From contig NZ_MCGB01000061.1 in assembly GCF_001699815.1 (NCBI RefSeq), positions 328,765-392,764 of the forward strand: 64,000 nt of DNA, written 5' to 3'. Position numbers and translations under genes: made by a program. Shown piece by piece: positions 59,677 through 64,000 of this stretch. Below the pieces are notes generated by a model. The model was not told the origin of the DNA. It did no database searches and saw nothing but the letters and a program-made list of their open reading frames with translations. Origin of the DNA: Ralstonia pickettii (lineage in GTDB: Bacteria > Pseudomonadota > Gammaproteobacteria > Burkholderiales > Burkholderiaceae). Numbering within the stretch: position 1 is the stretch's first letter; each line of letters opens with the position of its first letter.

Positions 59677-60914
59677 ACCTTGCCCCCACGCATCAGCACG
59701 CGGTTTTCATAGTCGATACGCAGCAGCACCGCGATCGCGACGCAGTTCATCAGGATGCCGGAGCCGCCGTAGCTGACCAGCGGCAGCGTCAGACCCTTGG
59801 TCGGCAGCAGGCCCAGGTTCACGCCCATGTTGATGAAGGCCTGCCAGCCGATCCAGATTCCCAGTCCCTTGGCAACGAGGCCTGCGAACGTACGGTCGAG
59901 CTGCAGCGCGGTGCGGCCGATCTCGAAGGCGCGGCGCACCATCCAGTAGAACAGCAGGATCACGATCAGCACGCCGACAAAGCCCAGTTCCTCGCCAATG
60001 ACGGCGAGAATGAAGTCGGTATGCGCTTCAGGCAGGTAGTGCAGCTTCTCGATGCTCCCGCCCAGGCCAACGCCGGTCCACTCGCCACGGCCGAAAGCGA
60101 TCAGCGAGTGCGTGAGCTGGTATGCCTTGCCCTGCGCGTATTCCTCTTGCCAGGGGTTCAGGTAGGCGAAGATCCGCTCGCGTCGCCAGGGCGACGCCAC
60201 GATCAGCAGCGAGAAGGTGGAAACCGCGGTGAGCACGAGGCCGCCGAACAGCTTGCCGTTCACGCCGCCCAGGAACAGGATGCCCATGGCCACGGCTGCG
60301 ATCACCAGGAACGCGCCCATGTCCGGCTCCAACAGCAGGAGCGAGCCGACAAACGCCACGGCCACGCCCATGGGCAGGAACCCCTTGCGCACGCTCTGCA
60401 TCCAGTCCTGCTTGCGCACGGTGTAGTTGGCGGCGTACAGCACCACCGCCAGCTTCATCAGCTCGGACGGCTGGAAATTCATGACGCCCAGCGGCAGCCA
60501 GCGGCGCGCGCCATTCACGCCCTTGCCGAGGTGCGGCACGAGCACAATCACCAGCAGGACCAGTGCAATGATGAAGAGCTTCGGAGCGTATTTGTCCCAG
60601 AACTTGACCGGAATCTGGAATGCGACGATCGCACCGATCAGCCCGATGACCAGCGAGAAGATGTGGCGGATCAGGAAATGCCCGTTGCTGTAGTTGGCGT
60701 ACTTGGGCGAATCCGGCAACGCGATCGACGCCGAATACACCATCACCAGCCCGAGGCCGAGCAGCACGATCGCCACCCACAACAGCGGCTGGTCGTACTC
60801 CATCATCTTGGAGCGCGTGGGCTTGACCCCTGAAACGGCGTCGCGCAGGCCATCCCACGCATTGCCGATGGTCGCGCCGATGAAGCCGCTGCGCTTGATC
60901 TGGGTGTCGCTCAT
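59673..60914 (-). CDS. ftsW: Peptidoglycan glycosyltransferase FtsW
   Basis: The 413-residue SEDS protein has ten membrane segments; it polymerises septal murein with Fts[16 protein letters not shown] and [12 protein letters not shown] are family signatures. The 40-residue cytosolic N-terminus precedes the first helix. The start at 60914 overlaps the murD stop (ATGA), with AGGAG upstream. Confidence 0.96.
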   Translation of the reverse strand: MSDTQIKRSGFIGATIGNAWDGLRDAVSGVKPTRSKMMEYDQPLLWVAIVLLGLGLVMVYSASIALPDSPKYANYSNGHFLIRHIFSLVIGLIGAIVAFQIPVKFWDKYAPKLFIIALVLLVIVLVPHLGKGVNGARRWLPLGVMNFQPSELMKLAVVLYAANYTVRKQDWMQSVRKGFLPMGVAVAFVGSLLLLEPDMGAFLVIAAVAMGILFLGGVNGKLFGGLVLTAVSTFSLLIVASPWRRERIFAYLNPWQEEYAQGKAYQLTHSLIAFGRGEWTGVGLGGSIEKLHYLPEAHTDFILAVIGEELGFVGVLIVILLFYWMVRRAFEIGRTALQLDRTFAGLVAKGLGIWIGWQAFINMGVNLGLLPTKGLTLPLVSYGGSGILMNCVAIAVLLRIDYENRVLMRGGKV

Positions 60915-62551
60915 AGGAGGACTCCTCGGTCTGCCGCCAATGCGACCACGGCCTCGTGGAACACCTGGGCGCGGTGTTCGTAGTTGCGGAACATGTCGAA
61001 GCTTGCGCACGCCGGCGACAACAGCACGGCGTCGCCCGGCTGCGCATGCGCGGCGGCTTCCAGCACGGCGGCTTCCAGCGTCGGCGCGTCGACCAGCGCG
61101 ACACCGGTATTGGCCAGCGCCTCACGAATCAGCGGTGCATCGCGACCGATGAGGATCACGGCGCGCGCGTACTGCGCGACCGGCTCGGCCAGCGGCGAAA
61201 AGTCCTGACCCTTGCCATCGCCACCGGCGATCAGCACGACATGCTTGGACAGGCCCGAGAGTGCAGCCACCGTCGCGCCGACGTTGGTGCCCTTGCTGTC
61301 GTCGAAGAATTCGATGTCGTCAAACGCGGCGATCAGTTCGACGCGGTGCGGCTCGCCGGCGTAGTCGCGCAGGCCGTGCAGCAGCGCGCTCACTGGCAGG
61401 CCGATCGCGCGACACAGTGCCAGCGCAGCCATCGCGTTGGTCGCGTTGTGCAAGCCACGGATGCGCAGTGCGTCGGCCGGCATCAGACGCTTGAGGCGCA
61501 CCGGCACCGGCGCGGCCGGCGCGGCGTCGCCCTTCTTGCGGCGCGTAGGCTTGGGCAGATCGTCCTCTTCGACTTCGGCCAATACGATCCAGGGCATGCC
61601 GCCATCGCGCAGCAGGCCGAGCGCATCGGGCGTGCCCGGCTCATCGATGCCGAAGGTGATATCGCCGCCGTTCTTGCTCGCGAATGCCATCACGGCCGCG
61701 TCCTGACGGTTCAGCACGCGCACGGTGTTGGCACCGAAGATGCGGCCCTTCGCTGCGGCGTAGGCCTCCATGGTGCCGTGCCAGTCGAGGTGATCCTGCG
61801 TGATGTTCAGTACGGTGGCCGCATCGGCTTCCAGCGAATGCGTGGTTTCGAGCTGGAAGCTGGAAAGCTCGAGCACCCACACGTCAGGCAGCGTGCCTGC
61901 GTCGACGCATTCGCTCAGCTTGTCCAGCGCCGACGGGCTGATGTTGCCGGCCACGCCGACCGTCTTGCCGGCGCGCTGGACCAGGGCGCCCGTGAGCGCC
62001 GTGGTGGTGGTCTTCCCGTTCGTGCCCGTGATGGCGAGCACGCGCGGCGCATAGCCTTGCGCGGCCTTGAGGCCGGCCAGCGCGCGGGCAAACAATTCGA
62101 TCTCGCCCCACACCGGCACGCTCTGCGCATTGGCGGCGTTCAGCAGCGCCGCGACGTTCGGATCCAGCGGCGACAAGCCAGGGCTGATCGCCACCAACGT
62201 CACACCGTCCAGCAGCGACACGGCAAAGGGACCGGTCACAAACTCCGCGTCCGGCACATGGGCGCGCAGCACCGGCAGGTTGGCCGGTGCCTCGCGCGTG
62301 TCGGCCACGCGCACGGGCGCGCCATGACGGGCACACCAGCGTGCCATGGCGAGGCCGGATTCGCCGAGGCCGAGCACAAGCACCACCGGCGCTTCGAACT
62401 CGCCGAACATGCGCGGCGCCTGTGCGGTTTCAGCGGCGGGCATCGGCTCGGCCGAATCGAGTGTCGCGACAACGGCGTCCACGGCGGCGTCGGGCTGCGT
62501 GGCGGCCATATCGTCGTCCGGGGTGATGGAGTCGTCGGTCATGTCGGTCAT
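60911..62551 (-). CDS. murD: UDP-N-acetylmuramoylalanine--D-glutamate ligase
   Basis: This enzyme adds D-Glu to UDP-MurNAc-Ala. Domains are [17 protein letters not shown] (N-terminal Rossmann), P-loop [14 protein letters not shown] and [13 protein letters not shown]. The start at 62551, eight bases after the mraY stop, gives 546 residues with an acidic extension of about 45 residues before MFGEFEAP. Alternatives are GTG 62563 (overlapping mraY), ATG 62542, or ATG 62410 (499 residues, extension absent). A charged insertion ([15 protein letters not shown]) is present before the C-terminal domain. Confidence 0.92.
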   Translation of the reverse strand: MTDMTDDSITPDDDMAATQPDAAVDAVVATLDSAEPMPAAETAQAPRMFGEFEAPVVLVLGLGESGLAMARWCARHGAPVRVADTREAPANLPVLRAHVPDAEFVTGPFAVSLLDGVTLVAISPGLSPLDPNVAALLNAANAQSVPVWGEIELFARALAGLKAAQGYAPRVLAITGTNGKTTTTALTGALVQRAGKTVGVAGNISPSALDKLSECVDAGTLPDVWVLELSSFQLETTHSLEADAATVLNITQDHLDWHGTMEAYAAAKGRIFGANTVRVLNRQDAAVMAFASKNGGDITFGIDEPGTPDALGLLRDGGMPWIVLAEVEEDDLPKPTRRKKGDAAPAAPVPVRLKRLMPADALRIRGLHNATNAMAALALCRAIGLPVSALLHGLRDYAGEPHRVELIAAFDDIEFFDDSKGTNVGATVAALSGLSKHVVLIAGGDGKGQDFSPLAEPVAQYARAVILIGRDAPLIREALANTGVALVDAPTLEAAVLEAAAHAQPGDAVLLSPACASFDMFRNYEHRAQVFHEAVVALAADRGVLL

Positions 62552-62559
62552 GTCCGTGC

Positions 62560-63729
62560 TCACCGCAGCTTCAGGGTCGACAGGCCGATCAGCACCAGCA
62601 TCATGGTGATGACCCAGAAGCGCACGACCACTTGCGTTTCCTTCCAGCCGGACAGCTCGAAATGATGATGCAGCGGCGCCATGCGGAACAGGCGCCGGCC
62701 CTCGCCATAACGTTTCTTGGTGAACTTGAACCACGTCACCTGCAGCATCACCGAGACGGTCTCCGCCACGAAGATGCCGCCCATGATGAAGAGCACGATT
62801 TCCTGGCGCACGATCACGGCGATGGTGCCAAGCGCGCCGCCCAGCGCCAGCGCGCCGACGTCACCCATGAACACCTGTGCCGGATGCGCGTTGAACCACA
62901 GGAAGGCAAGCCCCGCACCCGCCATCGCCGAGCAGAAAATCAGCAGCTCGCCTGCGCCCGGAATGTGTGGGAACAGCAGGTATTTGCTGTAGACAGCGCT
63001 ACCCATCACGTACGCGAACACGCCCAGCGCGCTGCCCACGAGCACGACCGGCATGATGACGAGGCCATCAAGGCCGTCGGTCAGGTTCACCGCATTGCTG
63101 GAGCCGACGATCACGAGGTACGTCAGGATGATGAAACCGAACACGCCGAGCGGGTAGCTGATCTCCTTGAAGAACGGCACGATCAGGTGCGACTTGGCCG
63201 GCAGGTTCAGCGACAGGCCGCTGCGCACCCACTCCATGAACAGCTCGAGCACGCGCATGTTGCTGGTCTCGGACACCGAGAACGCCAGATACGCCGCCGC
63301 AAACAGGCCGATCACGGTCTGCCAGAAGAACTTCTCGCGCGAAGACATCCCCTTTGGATCGCGGTGCACGACCTTGCGGTAGTCATCGACCCAGCCGATC
63401 GCGCCATAGCCGAGCGTGACCAGCAGCACGATCCAGATGAAGCGGTTGCCCCAGTCCGCCCACAGCAGCGTCGACACGGCAATGCCGATGAGCACCAGCA
63501 CACCGCCCATGGTGGGCGTGCCGGCCTTGACCAGGTGCGTCTGCGGGCCATAGCTGCGCACAGCCTGGCCGACTTTCAGTTCCGTCAGGCGACGGATCAC
63601 GAACGGCCCGAACCCGAGGCCGATCACCAGCGCCGTGAGCGATGCCATCACGGCGCGGAACGTCAGATAGTTGAAGACGCGCAGGAAGCCGTAGTCGTTC
63701 TGCAACCATTGCGCCAATGCCAATAACAT
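62560..63729 (-). CDS. mraY: Phospho-N-acetylmuramoyl-pentapeptide-transferase
   Basis: The 389-residue ten-span membrane enzyme makes lipid I. Family motifs are [20 protein letters not shown] and [12 protein letters not shown], with the Asp residues intact and the [11 protein letters not shown] end. It is preceded by murF by 15 bp. Confidence 0.97.
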   Translation of the reverse strand: MLLALAQWLQNDYGFLRVFNYLTFRAVMASLTALVIGLGFGPFVIRRLTELKVGQAVRSYGPQTHLVKAGTPTMGGVLVLIGIAVSTLLWADWGNRFIWIVLLVTLGYGAIGWVDDYRKVVHRDPKGMSSREKFFWQTVIGLFAAAYLAFSVSETSNMRVLELFMEWVRSGLSLNLPAKSHLIVPFFKEISYPLGVFGFIILTYLVIVGSSNAVNLTDGLDGLVIMPVVLVGSALGVFAYVMGSAVYSKYLLFPHIPGAGELLIFCSAMAGAGLAFLWFNAHPAQVFMGDVGALALGGALGTIAVIVRQEIVLFIMGGIFVAETVSVMLQVTWFKFTKKRYGEGRRLFRMAPLHHHFELSGWKETQVVVRFWVITMMLVLIGLSTLKLR

Positions 63730-63744
63730 GGGTTCTTGCTTCCC

Positions 63745-64000
63745 TTAATGCTGCTGTTGTGTGTTGGAACCGGCTGGCGAATCCGCTACCGGGTCTTTCA
63801 AGACCAGCGCTTCCACAATGCGTTCCATCCGCATGAAGCGCGATCCCTTCACCAATACCGTCGCGGCCGGCGCAATGGCGGGCACACCGTGTTCAATCAA
63901 GTCTTCCGCCGACGCAAAATGCTGTGCGCCCGGGCCGAAGGCATCGACCGTGTGGCGCGCAAGCTCGCCGGTTGCCAGCACTGCGTCGATGCCGCGCGCG
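63745..64000 (-). CDS. murF: UDP-N-acetylmuramoyl-tripeptide--D-alanyl-D-alanine ligase, C-terminal part
   Basis: The last about 85 residues of MurF are present (VLVKGSRFMRMERIVEAL is the family end). The frame runs off the right edge. A Gln/Asn tail (GSNTQQQH) closes the protein. Position upstream of mraY in the dcw cluster confirms the call. Confidence 0.94.
   Translation of the reverse strand, partial: ARGIDAVLATGELARHTVDAFGPGAQHFASAEDLIEHGVPAIAPAATVLVKGSRFMRMERIVEALVLKDPVADSPAGSNTQQQH

Overview
The window looks like part of the chromosome of a Ralstonia species (Burkholderiales, Betaproteobacteria). The basis is high-GC coding sequence and a gene order typical of that group: nrdAB; ampD-pilR-pilS; ffh; proS; rppH; proB-obg-rpmA-rplU-ispB; pilBCD-coaE-zapD-yacG; argJ; secA; lpxC; and the division/cell-wall (dcw) cluster from ftsZ to murF. 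The genus is inferred from gene content and remembered synteny; no search was run.

Positions 1 to about 7,890 are an accessory island. It is visibly richer in A/T than the rest and has no housekeeping genes. It starts with the end of an IS3-family element (orfA/orfB with an A8 frameshift site), a solo copy of that element's terminal repeat, and broken tails of a FixJ-type regulator and a chemotaxis receptor. Next come a ClpP/SppA-like serine protease of the SDH_sah type, a multi-span membrane protein with an NGDGN motif, a DUF2188 protein, a 42-residue ORF, an overlapping XRE regulator/ImmA peptidase pair with a palindromic candidate operator, a second membrane protein and a DUF6471 protein. 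Three copies of an 18-bp repeat lie just before the nrdB stop codon and probably mark the island border.

Positions 7,895 to 31,450 start with nrdAB, preceded by two well-spaced NrdR boxes. A secreted phosphoester-related operon follows: an alkaline-phosphatase-superfamily/LamG lipoprotein that seems to have lost metal ligands, a mini-lipoprotein and a Tat-exported phospholipase C. Between it and ampD lies an array of about ten degenerate 42-bp repeats. The ypjD-PP0621-pilS-pilR-ampD run, ffh, a hypoxanthine phosphoribosyltransferase gene, marC, a prolyl-4-hydroxylase-like gene, a frameshifted lytic transglycosylase, proS, rppH and a CNP1-like lipoprotein complete this part.

Positions 31,451 to 64,000 are core: proB and obg; rpmA and rplU; ispB; tRNA-Pro(CGG); a CorC-like transporter; the pilBCD-coaE-zapD-yacG run; the argJ-ATPase-mutT run; secA; an M23 peptidase; a DUF721 gene; lpxC; a peroxiredoxin; and ftsZ-ftsA-ftsQ-ddl-murC-murG-ftsW-murD-mraY-murF. 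murF runs off the right edge. In the dcw cluster several neighbours overlap by four bases (ATGA), which indicates translational coupling. Together these genes make dNTPs, type IV pili, the Sec translocase, lipid A, peptidoglycan precursors and the divisome.
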